A program made the translations under genes and the position numbers. Below the pieces are notes generated by a model. The model saw only the letters and a list, made by a program, of their open reading frames with translations, ran no database searches and was not told the DNA's origin. From Planctomyces sp. SH-PL62 (lineage in GTDB: Bacteria > Planctomycetota > Planctomycetia > Isosphaerales > Isosphaeraceae), in the NCBI RefSeq assembly GCF_001610895.1, contig NZ_CP011273.1, positions 4,464,001-4,528,000 of the forward strand: 64,000 bases of DNA, written 5' to 3'. Positions 1-9,321 of the stretch are shown piece by piece (within the stretch, counting starts at the first letter, position 1; each line of letters starts with the position of its first letter).

Positions 1-231
1 ATTCAGGAGGAGACCACGGTGCTCGGCGTCCCCTGCCTCACGTTGAGGACGAGCACGGAACGACCGGCCACAATCTCGGAAGGGACGAACCAGCTCGTCG
101 GCCTCGATCCCGATCACATCGTCGCGACGGCGATGGACGTTTTTCGACGCCCTAAATCCCCTCGGAAGATCCCCGAATTTTGGGATGGTCGAGCTTCCCG
201 AAGGATCGCTGATATTCTGGAACACGCTTGA
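1..231 (+). CDS. wecB: UDP-N-acetylglucosamine 2-epimerase, C-terminal fragment (cut by window edge)
   Basis: The frame is open from the first base and ends in TGA, giving about 76 C-terminal residues. The run EETTVLGVPCLTLR followed by RPATISEGTNQLVG is the highly conserved C-terminal substrate-binding segment of non-hydrolysing UDP-GlcNAc 2-epimerases (WecB/MnaA). These make UDP-ManNAc for surface polysaccharides in the cytoplasm. The start lies outside the window. Its position upstream of an XrtA-type deacetylase and a PEP-CTERM protein fits an exopolysaccharide locus. Family assignment is firm; its exact pathway here is inferred. Confidence 0.87.
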   Translation: MQEETTVLGVPCLTLRTSTERPATISEGTNQLVGLDPDHIVATAMDVFRRPKSPRKIPEFWDGRASRRIADILEHA

Positions 232-354
232 GAGAGCTTCGAGCCTCCTGGGAACCCGACGATCGAGGTTCGAGCGACCGTCCCGCAAGTAGCCCGGAGG
301 GGGCGCCGAGCAGCGTAGGGGGGTGCGAATTCCACCTTCCGGAGCGACGTCACT

Positions 355-700
355 GATGGGCAAGAGCACCTGCTCGGGCCGTTCATCCCCGTGTATCCCG
401 GCGGGCGGCCCCGAAAGACCGACGTCCGCGAGGTCCTCGACGCGATCCTCTACATGCGCCCCGCCGGCTGCCAGCGGCGATCTCCGCCCGAAGGCTTCCC
501 TCCGCGGAACACGGTCAGGAGATACTTCGACGAGTGGCCGTCGAACGGGACGCTGGACCGCATCCAGAACGCCTTCCTCCGCAAGGGCGGGCCAGGGAGG
601 AGCCCGATCGGCCCGCGTCGACAGCCACTCGGACGCCACGAGCTCCGTCGGCGAAGAGCTGGGTCGGGACGACGCCAAGAATACAGAATGCGCAAGCTTC
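355..700 (+). pseudogene. IS5-family transposase relic (DUF4096-like N-terminal part)
   Basis: One frame reads GGRPRKTDVREVLDAILYM, then GCQ, FPPRNTVRRYFDEW and GTLDRIQNAF. This is the N-terminal DUF4096-type region of IS5-group transposases. Around position 590 the similarity moves to another frame (VDSHSDATSSVGEELGRDDAKN region, resembling the family's DSQSVKT segment) and then fades. No intact DDE domain, terminal inverted repeats or target duplication was recognised, so this is a dead fragment rather than an active insertion sequence. Confidence 0.7.
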
Positions 701-779
701 GATCGAGAGCAGGCGATGACATCGACGCATCGCGGCCGACCTTCCTCCTTGTTTCCTGAGCCGTCCTGGAGGCAGCGAC

Positions 780-1928
780 ATGCCTGTCACACACTCGGCG
801 CGATTGATCGGCGCCCTCGCGGGTTTGATCCTCACCTTCGGTCTCGCCGTTGCGGCCCAAGAACCGAAGACCGTGGAGAAGATGATTCTCGCCTCCTACG
901 ACGGCGAGGACGTGCCACGGAACAAAGCGGGGGATCAATACCCCAATCAGGGAGCCTATAACCCAGGACGCGACGAGGGGGGGGAGGGAACGCTGAGCCT
1001 CGACGGCAGAAACTCGATCGCGGGAAAGAGCCTGCTCTTGCGGCTGACCAAGGGCAAGCTCTATTTGCAGTTCAATCCCTATCAATCGGTAACTCGTGAA
1101 TTCGCACGTGACTACACCTCGAACCCAGCGGCCTGGCGATACGACACGTACAATAGACTTCGCTTCTGGATCAGGCTGCCGACGAATCATCCGTTCATGA
1201 GGAAGGACGCGGGATACAACATCGAATTCGGAACCTACGTCAAGACGATTGCGAACCCCGACAAGTACTCGGACGAAACGGGAGGGGGCCACTTCTATCA
1301 CCAGGTGAACGCGCCGGCGACGGGATCCTGGACCCAAGTCATCATAAACATGAACCCTGACCACCGTCGAGGCGATGATGGACATGTCGACCGGGGAAGC
1401 CAGGCGCATCCGACCGGCGAGGGGAAATACAACTATTTCGACTGCCTCACTCGATTCTACATCAGCGAGCCCTATATCGCCCCGACCTCTTATCCGGCCG
1501 ATTTCAGGATCGACGACATCGAGTTCTATCACGAGCCTTACGAGGAGAACGAGGATCAGGTCCGGGCCTTGACCGCGACCTATATCCCCGCGGCCGACCG
1601 CCTCATCGTGACGTGGAATCGTGCGAAGGCCGAAGACTCGGTGAGGCACGTGTTACGATACTCGTTCCAAAACATCCATCAGATCGGATGGAATTCTGCA
1701 ACGCTCTGTCCTCGAGGTATCATCTTTCCATCCGACAAAGGCTTTGGGATGGTTTACAACACGTCTTCCCTGCCACTGAAGCAGAAATCGGTCGTCTACA
1801 TTGCCATCAAGCCGGAAAACTCGAAGCTTTTCGCCCAGATCGAAGTTCCCTTGACGCGACAATCCTCGGGCCGCCCGCGCGCGAGGGAGGCGAACTCCAG
1901 CGCCGATTCGGCTCGGCGAGTCCCTTGA
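780..1928 (+). CDS. Secreted protein consisting of a novel module shared with the neighbouring giant surface protein
   Basis: The protein has 382 residues and an N-terminal signal peptide of about 27 residues ending near VAAQ. The ATG is preceded by GGAGG seven bases upstream. The mature part aligns along its whole length with the C-terminal part of the convergent giant gene (2214-5624). Shared blocks include YDTYNR / FNTYNR, ETGGGHFYHQ, TQVIINM.PDH, YNYFD.LT.FY, D.IEF...PY.EN, VTWN and VYIAIKP.NS.LF.QI. The first two thirds looks like a beta-rich, carbohydrate-binding-like sandwich, and the end looks fibronectin-III-like; both are inferences from residue pattern. I do not recognise the family. 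Its location suggests a cell-surface or matrix role. Confidence 0.75.
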   Translation: MPVTHSARLIGALAGLILTFGLAVAAQEPKTVEKMILASYDGEDVPRNKAGDQYPNQGAYNPGRDEGGEGTLSLDGRNSIAGKSLLLRLTKGKLYLQFNPYQSVTREFARDYTSNPAAWRYDTYNRLRFWIRLPTNHPFMRKDAGYNIEFGTYVKTIANPDKYSDETGGGHFYHQVNAPATGSWTQVIINMNPDHRRGDDGHVDRGSQAHPTGEGKYNYFDCLTRFYISEPYIAPTSYPADFRIDDIEFYHEPYEENEDQVRALTATYIPAADRLIVTWNRAKAEDSVRHVLRYSFQNIHQIGWNSATLCPRGIIFPSDKGFGMVYNTSSLPLKQKSVVYIAIKPENSKLFAQIEVPLTRQSSGRPRAREANSSADSARRVP

Positions 1929-2130
1929 AGTGGGGAACCGAATCGGGGTTCAGCACCTCCGCGCTCTCGTCGATCGATTTCTCAACGCCTGACTTCCTCC
2001 GCCTGATCTCGGGCCCGGCCGGAACATTTTTCACGCGCTTGCACGACGAGACCGAGGCGGTGACAGGCTCCGAGCGGCCGGCGCGGCGATCGAGCTCAAC
2101 TACGTGCCTCCCCTGATTCGGCTCGAAAAT

Positions 2131-2170
2131 GAAAAGAGGCGAGCGGACACGTCGTTCGTGTCCGCTCGCC
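2131..2170 (-). terminator. Intrinsic terminator between two convergent genes
   Basis: A 14-bp perfect stem (GGCGAGCGGACACG and its complement) encloses a 5-base loop. On the minus strand it is followed by TCTTTTCATTTT, a U-rich tail, so it should stop the giant surface gene. It lies between two convergent stop codons and may also work for the plus-strand gene, though that side has no U-tract. Confidence 0.8.
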
Positions 2171-2213
2171 TTCCGGTTCACCGCATCGGGATGAGCATCC
2201 GAGCCTCGTCGGT

Positions 2214-5200
2214 TCAGCTCCGGATGGTGCTACTGCTCGTGGCGCCGGTCTGATCGTTGATCAGCCGCCGCGGCGTGATGCTCGACTCCTGAGAGACTTC
2301 CTGGTTGACCGCCTGCCGAACGAATCGACCACTCTGGGCCGGGCCTCGAGGGATGGCCGAGGTCTTGGTGGTGATGGTTGCGGCGGATGACGCGAAGGCC
2401 GTCCCTCCCGAATCGCCGGCGTTCGAAGCGAGATCGGCATTGGTGAATGCCATGATCGGCTGCTGAACGGTCGCGTCCTGTTGAGCCGAAGTCGAACCGC
2501 TGAGGGTCGAGAGATTGCTAGTACCGTCCATCAGGCCGGCGATCGATGCCGTGCTCGCCTTTCCGAACGAGGAGATCGGGATCGCGATCTGCGTGAAGAG
2601 GTCGGAATTCTGCGGCTTGATCGCAATGTAGACCATCGAATGCCCGGCGAGCGGCAAGGCGCTGGAATCGAAGACTCGTCCAGCGTACTCCGAGTAGTTC
2701 CTGGGGATCGATCCCCCGGGTGCGGGAGTCGCAGCGTCCCAGCCGGACTTGTGGATATCACTGAAGGAGTACCGCACCTCGTGGATGCTGGCATCCCCCC
2801 ATCCGTTGTTCCAGGTCACCACGACGCGGTTGCTCCCCGGAACGTACGTGCCGGTCAGGGACTTGACCTGCTGGTCGTTCTCCTGGTAGGGGACGGTCAT
2901 GAACTCGATGTTATCCACCAGATAGTCCGCAGGCAGGCGCTTCGGGTCCGCGTACGGCATATCGAGGTAGAACGAGGTCAGCGTGTCGAAGTAGTTATAA
3001 GTGTTCGCCGGATCTCCCCCCTTCACCGTCGGGTACTGCTGGGATCCGGGGTCTCCCGAAACGCCGCGAGAGTGGTCGGGATACATGTTGATGACGACCT
3101 GCGTCCACGCGCCCAGCGAAGGTATGTTGAGCTGGTGGTAGAAATGCCCCCCGCCCGTCTCCTGGGAGTAGGGATCTTCATTCGTGATCCGCTTGGTATA
3201 GGTGCCAAGCTCGACGTTCATGTTGCCGTTGGTCAGGTACTCCTGGGACAGTTCCGGCATCTTGACCCACATGACCATGCGGTTGTAGGTGTTGAATTCC
3301 CAGGCCGCCTTGTCGGACTTAGTCTCGCGGGCGAAGTTCCACTGCCCGCCGTCGTTGTTCCACCAGGCCAGGTAGAGGCGACCGGAGGTCATGTGGTTGA
3401 GCAGGCTCGACCCACTCACGGAGTCGCTGCTGTTGATGCTAAGGGTACCGTACCCCCCCTCGCCTGAACTATTGGGCGCCCCCTGCTCCGGGTACAGCCT
3501 GCCCCCGCCGAGCGGGTTCAGAGGCGCTGACGTCAGACCGTCGTAATCCTGGAAAGTGATGCTCTTTCCCGTCGACGGCGTCGGCGCGACGACGGCCGCG
3601 GTGGTGAAGGACCAGGAGGTCGCGGCCATCAGGTTGCCGGCGGCGTCCTTCGCCCCGGAGAGCGTGGCCGTGTAGGTCGTCGAGCCCGACAGGGCCGAGC
3701 TCGGCGTCAGCGTGGCCGTGCGGCTCGCCGCGTCGTAGGCGACCGTCGCCGCCACCGTGGCCCCCGAGGCCGACTTCAGCGCGAACGAGATCGTCCCGGC
3801 CTGGACCGCCTCGCTGAACGTGGCGGACACCTTCGAGCCGGCCGCCACCCCCGAGGAACCCGTGCCCGGCGTCCTCGACGTCACCGTCGGGGCCGTCTGG
3901 TCGGTGAGGATCGTCGCGGTGGTGAAGGACCAGGAGGTCGCGGCCATCAGGTTGCCGGCGGCGTCCTTCGCCCCGGAGAGCGTGGCCGTGTAGGTCGTCG
4001 AGCCCGACAGGGCCGAGCTCGGCGTCAGCGTGGCCGTGCGGCTCGCCGCGTCGTAGGCGACCGTCGCCGCCACCGTGGCCCCCGAGGCCGACTTCAGCGC
4101 GAACGAGATCGTCCCGGCCTGGACCGCCTCGCTGAACGTGGCGGACACCTTCGAGCCGGCCGCCACCCCCGAGGAACCCGTGCCCGGCGTCCTCGACGTC
4201 ACCGTCGGAGCCGTCTTGTCGACGGCCGCGGTGGTGAAGGACCAGGAGGTCGCGGCCATCAGGTTGCCGGCGGCGTCCTTCGCCCCGGAGAGCGTGGCCG
4301 TGTAGGTCGTCGAGCCCGACAGGGCCGAGCTCGGCGTCAGCGTGGCCGTGCGGCTCGCCGCGTCGTAGGCGACCGTCGCCGCCACCGTGGCCCCCGAGGC
4401 CGACTTCAGCGCGAACGAGATCGTCCCGGCCTGGACCGCCTCGCTGAACGTGGCGGACACCTTCGAGCCGGCCGCCACCCCCGAGGAACCCGTGCCCGGC
4501 GTCCTCGACGTCACCGTCGGAGCCGTCTTGTCGACGGCCGCGGTTGTGAAGGACCAGGAGGTCGCGGCCATCAGGTTGCCGGCGGCGTCCTTCGCCCCGG
4601 AGAGCGTGGCCGTGTAGGTCGTCGAGCCCGACAGGGCCGAGCTCGGCGTCAGCGTGGCCGTGCGGCTCGCCGCGTCGTAGGCGACCGTCGCCGCCACCGT
4701 GGCCCCCGAGGCCGACTTCAGCGCGAACGAGATCGTCCCGGCCTGGACCGCCTCGCTGAACGTGGCGGACACCTTCGAGCCGGCCGCCACCCCCGAGGAA
4801 CCCGTGCCCGGCGTCCTCGACGTCACCGTCGGGGCCGTCTGGTCGGTGAGGATCGGCGGCGTTTTGCCGATCGGAGTGGCCATGTCCTTCTTGATCTGCG
4901 ACTGAGTCAGGGCCGTATCGTAAATCCGGACCTCGTCGATCAAGCCGTTGAAGTATCGACCCCAGTAGCTATCTCCGCCGATCTGCAGCGCGCCGTCGGT
5001 CGCCTTGATGGTCCCGGATCCCGCCGTCGTCGCGACTTGCGCGCCGTTGACGTAGAACCGCGTGGCCGCCCCATCAAAGGTCACCGCCAGGTGCGACCAG
5101 GAGTAGAGCGATATAGGCTTGGCGCCATAGGCGTTACGCGCCGAGCCACCTACAGTCGCCCCGCCCATCGGTTTCGCGTTAGAACTGGTCGTGGCCTGAA

Positions 5201-5624
5201 GATAATAGCTATTGTTGCCGTTCGATCCCTTGTAGATGACATCCTGCCAGGCGCTGTTCACAGTCGTCGGCAGGACCCAGGCCTCCAGCGTCATACCAGA
5301 GCTCAGCTTCAAAGAAGCCGAGTCCGGGACGGTGATCTGCGCGTCCTTACCGTTGAAGAACATCGAGGAACCGTACTTGCCCAGGAAGGTCCTGTTTGCA
5401 TTGACGATCTCGCCGTCGTTCCCCTGCCCGGAGATATCAAGGACGGAGGAACTGCTGCGATCGTCGAAGCTGTAAGCGGCCACCAGGCCGACGGCCATAA
5501 GGCTTCGCTCTTCAAGAGCTTCGATCGAGATCTTGGTCATCCGCTGACGTCGCGACCTACGATCTGCAGAGAGCTTCGAGACCGGATTCGTCTGGATGCG
5601 AGACCCACTCTGAGGACGACTCAT
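2214..5624 (-). CDS. Giant surface protein: LEPR-like tag, LamG, four Ig-like repeats, shared C-terminal module
   Basis: From the ATG at 5624 (GGAG upstream) the protein has 1136 residues; an earlier in-frame start at 5762 gives an unlikely extension. Order of domains: a basic N-terminus with EALEERSLMAV near residues 35-45, resembling the LEPR-type tags of planctomycete surface proteins; a LamG/concanavalin-like domain around 47-250 (TLEAWV, FNGLIDEVRIYD); four Ig-like repeats of the Big_5/SbsA type around 260-675 (TAPTVTSRTPG to SWSFTTA); then a module of about 360 residues paralogous to the protein at 780-1928; and a low-complexity tail. There is no cleavable signal peptide, as is usual for LEPR-tagged proteins. 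Likely an exported adhesin or matrix protein; function inferred. Confidence 0.8.
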   Translation of the reverse strand: MSRPQSGSRIQTNPVSKLSADRRSRRQRMTKISIEALEERSLMAVGLVAAYSFDDRSSSSVLDISGQGNDGEIVNANRTFLGKYGSSMFFNGKDAQITVPDSASLKLSSGMTLEAWVLPTTVNSAWQDVIYKGSNGNNSYYLQATTSSNAKPMGGATVGGSARNAYGAKPISLYSWSHLAVTFDGAATRFYVNGAQVATTAGSGTIKATDGALQIGGDSYWGRYFNGLIDEVRIYDTALTQSQIKKDMATPIGKTPPILTDQTAPTVTSRTPGTGSSGVAAGSKVSATFSEAVQAGTISFALKSASGATVAATVAYDAASRTATLTPSSALSGSTTYTATLSGAKDAAGNLMAATSWSFTTAAVDKTAPTVTSRTPGTGSSGVAAGSKVSATFSEAVQAGTISFALKSASGATVAATVAYDAASRTATLTPSSALSGSTTYTATLSGAKDAAGNLMAATSWSFTTAAVDKTAPTVTSRTPGTGSSGVAAGSKVSATFSEAVQAGTISFALKSASGATVAATVAYDAASRTATLTPSSALSGSTTYTATLSGAKDAAGNLMAATSWSFTTATILTDQTAPTVTSRTPGTGSSGVAAGSKVSATFSEAVQAGTISFALKSASGATVAATVAYDAASRTATLTPSSALSGSTTYTATLSGAKDAAGNLMAATSWSFTTAAVVAPTPSTGKSITFQDYDGLTSAPLNPLGGGRLYPEQGAPNSSGEGGYGTLSINSSDSVSGSSLLNHMTSGRLYLAWWNNDGGQWNFARETKSDKAAWEFNTYNRMVMWVKMPELSQEYLTNGNMNVELGTYTKRITNEDPYSQETGGGHFYHQLNIPSLGAWTQVVINMYPDHSRGVSGDPGSQQYPTVKGGDPANTYNYFDTLTSFYLDMPYADPKRLPADYLVDNIEFMTVPYQENDQQVKSLTGTYVPGSNRVVVTWNNGWGDASIHEVRYSFSDIHKSGWDAATPAPGGSIPRNYSEYAGRVFDSSALPLAGHSMVYIAIKPQNSDLFTQIAIPISSFGKASTASIAGLMDGTSNLSTLSGSTSAQQDATVQQPIMAFTNADLASNAGDSGGTAFASSAATITTKTSAIPRGPAQSGRFVRQAVNQEVSQESSITPRRLINDQTGATSSSTIRS
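3598..4857 (-). repeat. Four tandem, almost identical Ig-like coding repeats (312-318 bp)
   Basis: Equivalent points recur at 3598, 3916, 4228 and 4540, a spacing of 318, 312 and 312 bp. The copies are almost identical in DNA, including third codon positions. The differences seen are in the linkers (TILTDQ versus AAVDKT) and in single bases. Each unit encodes one Ig-like domain of about 100 residues. Such identity implies recent tandem duplication or ongoing gene conversion, and the copy number may vary between strains. Confidence 0.93.
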
Positions 5625-6569
5625 TGAGGAAGAACTCCGTGTGGAGAAGAAGAACCAAGGTCGGGCTGACGTCGCCCAGCCGATGCAAGCGACCGAAAAT
5701 GGACTTCGTTGGAGAGAAAGAGGAAGCAAGGCGAAAAGGGTTGGACGCCGAGCTCGATCCATCGTGGCAATCGAACCGAATGGCGCATCGGCGTGACATC
5801 ACTCGCCTCCCGGCACCGTCGCCGGAGAACCGCGAGGACCGCTAAGGGCTTGAGACGGGCGCAGGACGAGCCCGAGCTTGTTGCGTGTCGTTTCCTGATT
5901 CCATCACGGCGGCCCATCGATGGCGGTTAGCGCGACGCCCACGACCGGCGACCGCGATCCCCAACCTCAACCGCCCTCGGCGTCGAGGCCACATTTCACC
6001 ACTGAAAATTCGGCTGGCAGACCAACGCCAGCCCTGGATCTCTTCACCGACCGCCGTCGTCCCTCGACGGAGCCTTGCGAGACGTCAAAAGTCGGACGCC
6101 ACCGATGGTCGTCCTTGCACGTCCCCTCCGCGGGGGTCGCGCAGCAGGCCTTGAACTCAGTCTGGATGGGCGGCCCGGATGGGCGGCGAGGCTGACGCTG
6201 GCCGCTAACCAAACCGTGCCGCCGGCATGAGGATGTTCCTGGTGGACGATCGACGTCCTCGCGCATCAACGAGGATTGCGCGGTCCGAAGTCGCCTCTCC
6301 CGCGTTGGAGAGGCTGCGAGGCGATCTATCCCACTTCTCCGCTCCTGATCGGGTCGAGAATCTCGACGTCCCCTTCAAGATGACCTTCCCTTGCGTCGCC
6401 GAGGCCGGACCCTGGATCCAACTCGACTCCGCGCGGAAACCACTTCGAGTCCCCGACTCGCCCCCACCTCGCGTGACGGCTCCGGCTGGAACGGCCGGGT
6501 TTCAGGTCTTTCAACGATCACCGCCCGCGACGACGGGACGCCTCCATCACATCTCCAATATACTCGCTA

Positions 6570-6587
6570 CATTCAGACGTCTGAATG
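6570..6587. repeat. 18-bp perfect palindrome CATTCAGACGTCTGAATG
   Basis: Perfect dyad with no loop, in the A+T-richer part of the gene-poor stretch. The shape suits a dimeric regulator or a restriction/recombination site, not an RNA hairpin. No gene start lies close by, so its role is unknown. Confidence 0.5.
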
Positions 6588-6710
6588 GAACGGTAGTACG
6601 ACGGGTGGTGCGTGTCAAAGCGCTCGGGATCAAAGGTCGGTACTCCATCCGCTCAAGCTTCCTGGAGGGCCTGGGAGAGTTTTGCATACAGAAGCGAACT
6701 CCCTCAGAAA

Positions 6711-6724
6711 TTCCATGCATGGAA
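6711..6724. repeat. 14-bp perfect palindrome TTCCATGCATGGAA
   Basis: A second perfect dyad about 130 bp from the first. Nothing in the surroundings assigns it a function; it could be a binding site or chance. Confidence 0.4.
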
Positions 6725-8241
6725 ATCTTGGAGATCGGCGGAATTGGGGAATCGTGCACGAATCCCCGCAAAGCCGCGGCGACTCGAACGTTCATCGTAT
6801 GTTTTATGCAAGGGTTCTTGGGTGCGTGCTGAGCGCCATGCCACATATGGCGATGGGACTCATCACGGATCGATTCAGGCGAGGAAATGTAGATCGCGGC
6901 TTTCGGTTGCTCTTCCGACTCCGAAGCATATCCGACTGCGCACCGCCCTGACAAGGTTCGCCGCGGAGAAAACCGAAAGAATCCATATGCCTTCAGCTGT
7001 GTATGATGGCAGATATGCTTAAAAACGACGTCCGGCGGCCTCGGACAGGGACCTGCTCTCCTTCCATCGGTCGGAAGCTTGCCGAAAACGACTTCAACGC
7101 GCAACAGCGCTTGCATATATGTTGACGTACTACATGACACGCGGCTTCCCGCGATCGGGGCCTCTCCCCGCAGCCGATCCTCGGCGCTACGGCTCGGGAG
7201 GGGGATTTCCAGCCCGTAGGCGACACGACTCTCGACGACGACGGTTGCGAATCGGAGCCCACGGCGCGGGACGGGCTCTGCTCACGACCTCCGCGAGCCT
7301 CCTTGCAACCAACAAGCCAAACAAAGCAATGCAATTTCTTGCTCGAAACAGCAGCCGAATCATCCGCGAGATGGCGTACCAGGGCTTAAAAGCAGTGGAA
7401 TTCGCCGGGCCGTGTTGGAGGCGAGGCATGCACGGCTCAGCGATCAACCGGCCGATGACGGCGATGATTGAGCATTTCGAGAACCTCGAATCCGCGAAAT
7501 CGAAGGCCGCATAACACGATCCGAGTCGGCCGGGCGGAGGATGAGAGCCCGATGGATCGTCGACTTCGCCATCCAAGCCGCGGTGAGGTCTTGCTTCTCG
7601 AACGACGTGGCGTGGATCCGGGGATGAACCGGGCCTTGCCGATCACGCGGGGATCACCGGTCAGGTCTGGGCGGGATCGAAGCGGTCCAGGCTCAGGTGA
7701 AGCCAGCCCCAGGCGTCTCGATCGCGACTCGGATTCCGTCAATCGGCCTGGGCGGCTTGCTCTGCTCCGTCACACGCCCCCTCGATCGCCAGTCGGCGGC
7801 GGCTGGACGGTGGCAGCATCACATCGCCATCGCAACCCATCTGCTACAGACTCAGCGACTCATCTTGATCGACCTCCTAACTACTCCAGCCGAATCCGGC
7901 GCTCCGCATCGTATGGTTGTGGAAACCCCGGGCCGCTGAGTTCGTAGGTCGAAGGGGGTCGTCGATGCAGGAGGCCGGTCCTCCTGGGGGGCTCGCACCG
8001 TTGACTCACGCCCTCTCGCAGTCGACGTCTCCATCAATCTGACCACGCCGGAGCGTTCAGACTCGACGAAAGTGGCCTTCACCTCGTCGTTGGGCTAGCC
8101 CGGGTCAAAGCCTTCGAGAAGCTCAGGGGGGCGTGGAGTTGCTTTCAACTGCACGCACGAAAGACAGGCTCGATGAACTCCACGAGAGCATTGAGGTCGA
8201 CCAATCAGTCGTTGGATGGATGGTTCAGGTGGGTCAAGCCA

Positions 8242-9147
8242 ATGCACTCGCATAGCGACGTTTCAGCGCCATTGATGACTTTAAGCTTCGATGTGGAGGA
8301 GCATTACCGCATCGAGGCCGCCTCCGGCATCGATGTCGACCTGAAACTTCAGGGCGATTATCGGGAGCGAATGAGGCTGGTCACGGAATGGATTCTTGAA
8401 CAGCTTCACGAGCGGGAGATTCTCGCCACCTTCTTCGTGTTGGGACAAATCGCCGAGTCCAACCCGAAATTAGTGCGCTCGATCGCCGACGCCGGTCACG
8501 AGGTGGCCTGCCATGGCTGGGACCACCGGCGGATCCTCACCATGGATCGGCCGATGTTCTGGGAGGATATCCGCCGCAGCAAAGATGCCCTGGAGCAAGC
8601 CTCGGGTTCACGGGTGGTGGGTTACCGCGCGCCGACGTTCAGCATCGTGCGGAGGACGGCCTGGGCGATCGACGTGCTGGCGGAAGCCGGCATGTCCTAT
8701 GATTCCTCGATCTACCCGATCCGTCATGACCGTTACGGCGTGCCGGACGCCCCCCAGCACCCGTTCGTGGTCCGGGGAGTGGAACGCGAGATCCTGGAGA
8801 TCCCACCCGCGACGCTGCGGATGGGACGGCTCAACATCCCCGTCGGCGGCGGTGGGTATTTCCGACTCCTCCCCTACCCCGTCACCAGGCTGGCGCTTTC
8901 GCTCTCGCGTCGGGACCACCGATGCCGGGCCTCCATGATGTACTTCCACCCCTGGGAATTCGACCCCGGGCAGCCCTCGCTCCCATTGGGCGGAGCGAGC
9001 CGATTTCGCACGTATCACGGGATCGGCCGAGGGCGGCGGCGACTCGCCAGGCTGATGTCCGAGTTCTCGTTCATCCGGGGCGTCGACCTGGCATCGCAAC
9101 TCGTCGCGAACTCCGACGATCTGCCGCGGTTCTCTCTCACGCGGTAA
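8242..9147 (+). CDS. XrtA/PEP-CTERM-type polysaccharide deacetylase (DUF3473)
   Basis: The start carries the SFDVEEHY motif, the metal-site motif of NodB-type deacetylases in the exosortase-associated subfamily. Then come ATFFVLGQIAE, GHEVACHGWDHRRI (metal His pair), YRAPTFSI and the C-terminal DUF3473-like part (PVGGGGYFRLLPYP, MMYFHPWEFDPGQP). The family removes N-acetyl groups from exopolysaccharide in loci dedicated to PEP-CTERM export. I prefer the ATG at 8242, with AGGTGGG upstream; ATGs at 8173 and 8275 are possible. The gene converges on a PEP-CTERM protein, which fits the subfamily. Confidence 0.88.
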   Translation: MHSHSDVSAPLMTLSFDVEEHYRIEAASGIDVDLKLQGDYRERMRLVTEWILEQLHEREILATFFVLGQIAESNPKLVRSIADAGHEVACHGWDHRRILTMDRPMFWEDIRRSKDALEQASGSRVVGYRAPTFSIVRRTAWAIDVLAEAGMSYDSSIYPIRHDRYGVPDAPQHPFVVRGVEREILEIPPATLRMGRLNIPVGGGGYFRLLPYPVTRLALSLSRRDHRCRASMMYFHPWEFDPGQPSLPLGGASRFRTYHGIGRGRRRLARLMSEFSFIRGVDLASQLVANSDDLPRFSLTR

Positions 9148-9269
9148 GGAACCACGCCGCGATTCAGCAAGCGGGGCGTCCCAGTGAAACGATCGAAGGA
9201 GATGGATGCGTCGAGGCCAGGCGCTTTTCACGCACGTCTCGATGAAGCGCGTTGCCCTGTCGGTTGACT

Positions 9270-9308
9270 CTTCTCGGCCCCGATCACAGGCGGATCGGGG
9301 CCGAGAAG
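9270..9308. terminator. Long hairpin between convergent deacetylase and PEP-CTERM genes
   Basis: A 16-bp perfect stem (CTTCTCGGCCCCGATC and its complement) with a 7-base loop sits between the two convergent stop codons. Neither flank has a clear U-tract, so this is a terminator-like hairpin serving both strands. Confidence 0.65.
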
Positions 9309-9321
9309 CGTTTCGAACGCG

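Larger units (their letters stand above)
5625..8241. other. 2.6-kb stretch without a recognisable gene
   Basis: Several open frames of 60-200 codons exist on both strands, but none shows a recognisable domain, a convincing ribosome binding site or the third-position GC bias of the neighbours. The part from about 6550 to 7130 is visibly richer in A+T. It holds two perfect palindromes, at 6570-6587 and 6711-6724. The left end carries the upstream region of the giant surface gene and the right end that of the deacetylase. The rest looks like decayed DNA, although a short gene or an RNA cannot be excluded. Confidence 0.6.

Noticed and set aside
3598-4857. Regular repeats as a CRISPR array
   Set aside because: Units are over 300 bp, have no short repeat-spacer structure and encode Ig-like domains in frame.
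6227-7140. Overlapping open frames of 60-200 codons in the gene-poor stretch
   Set aside because: No domain, no ribosome binding site and composition unlike real genes here; frames on both strands compete over the same bases.
7119-7514. A 131-codon plus-strand frame with a fairly ordinary C-terminal half
   Set aside because: Only the last 60 residues look protein-like, without a start signal or family match; possibly a gene remnant, not supported.
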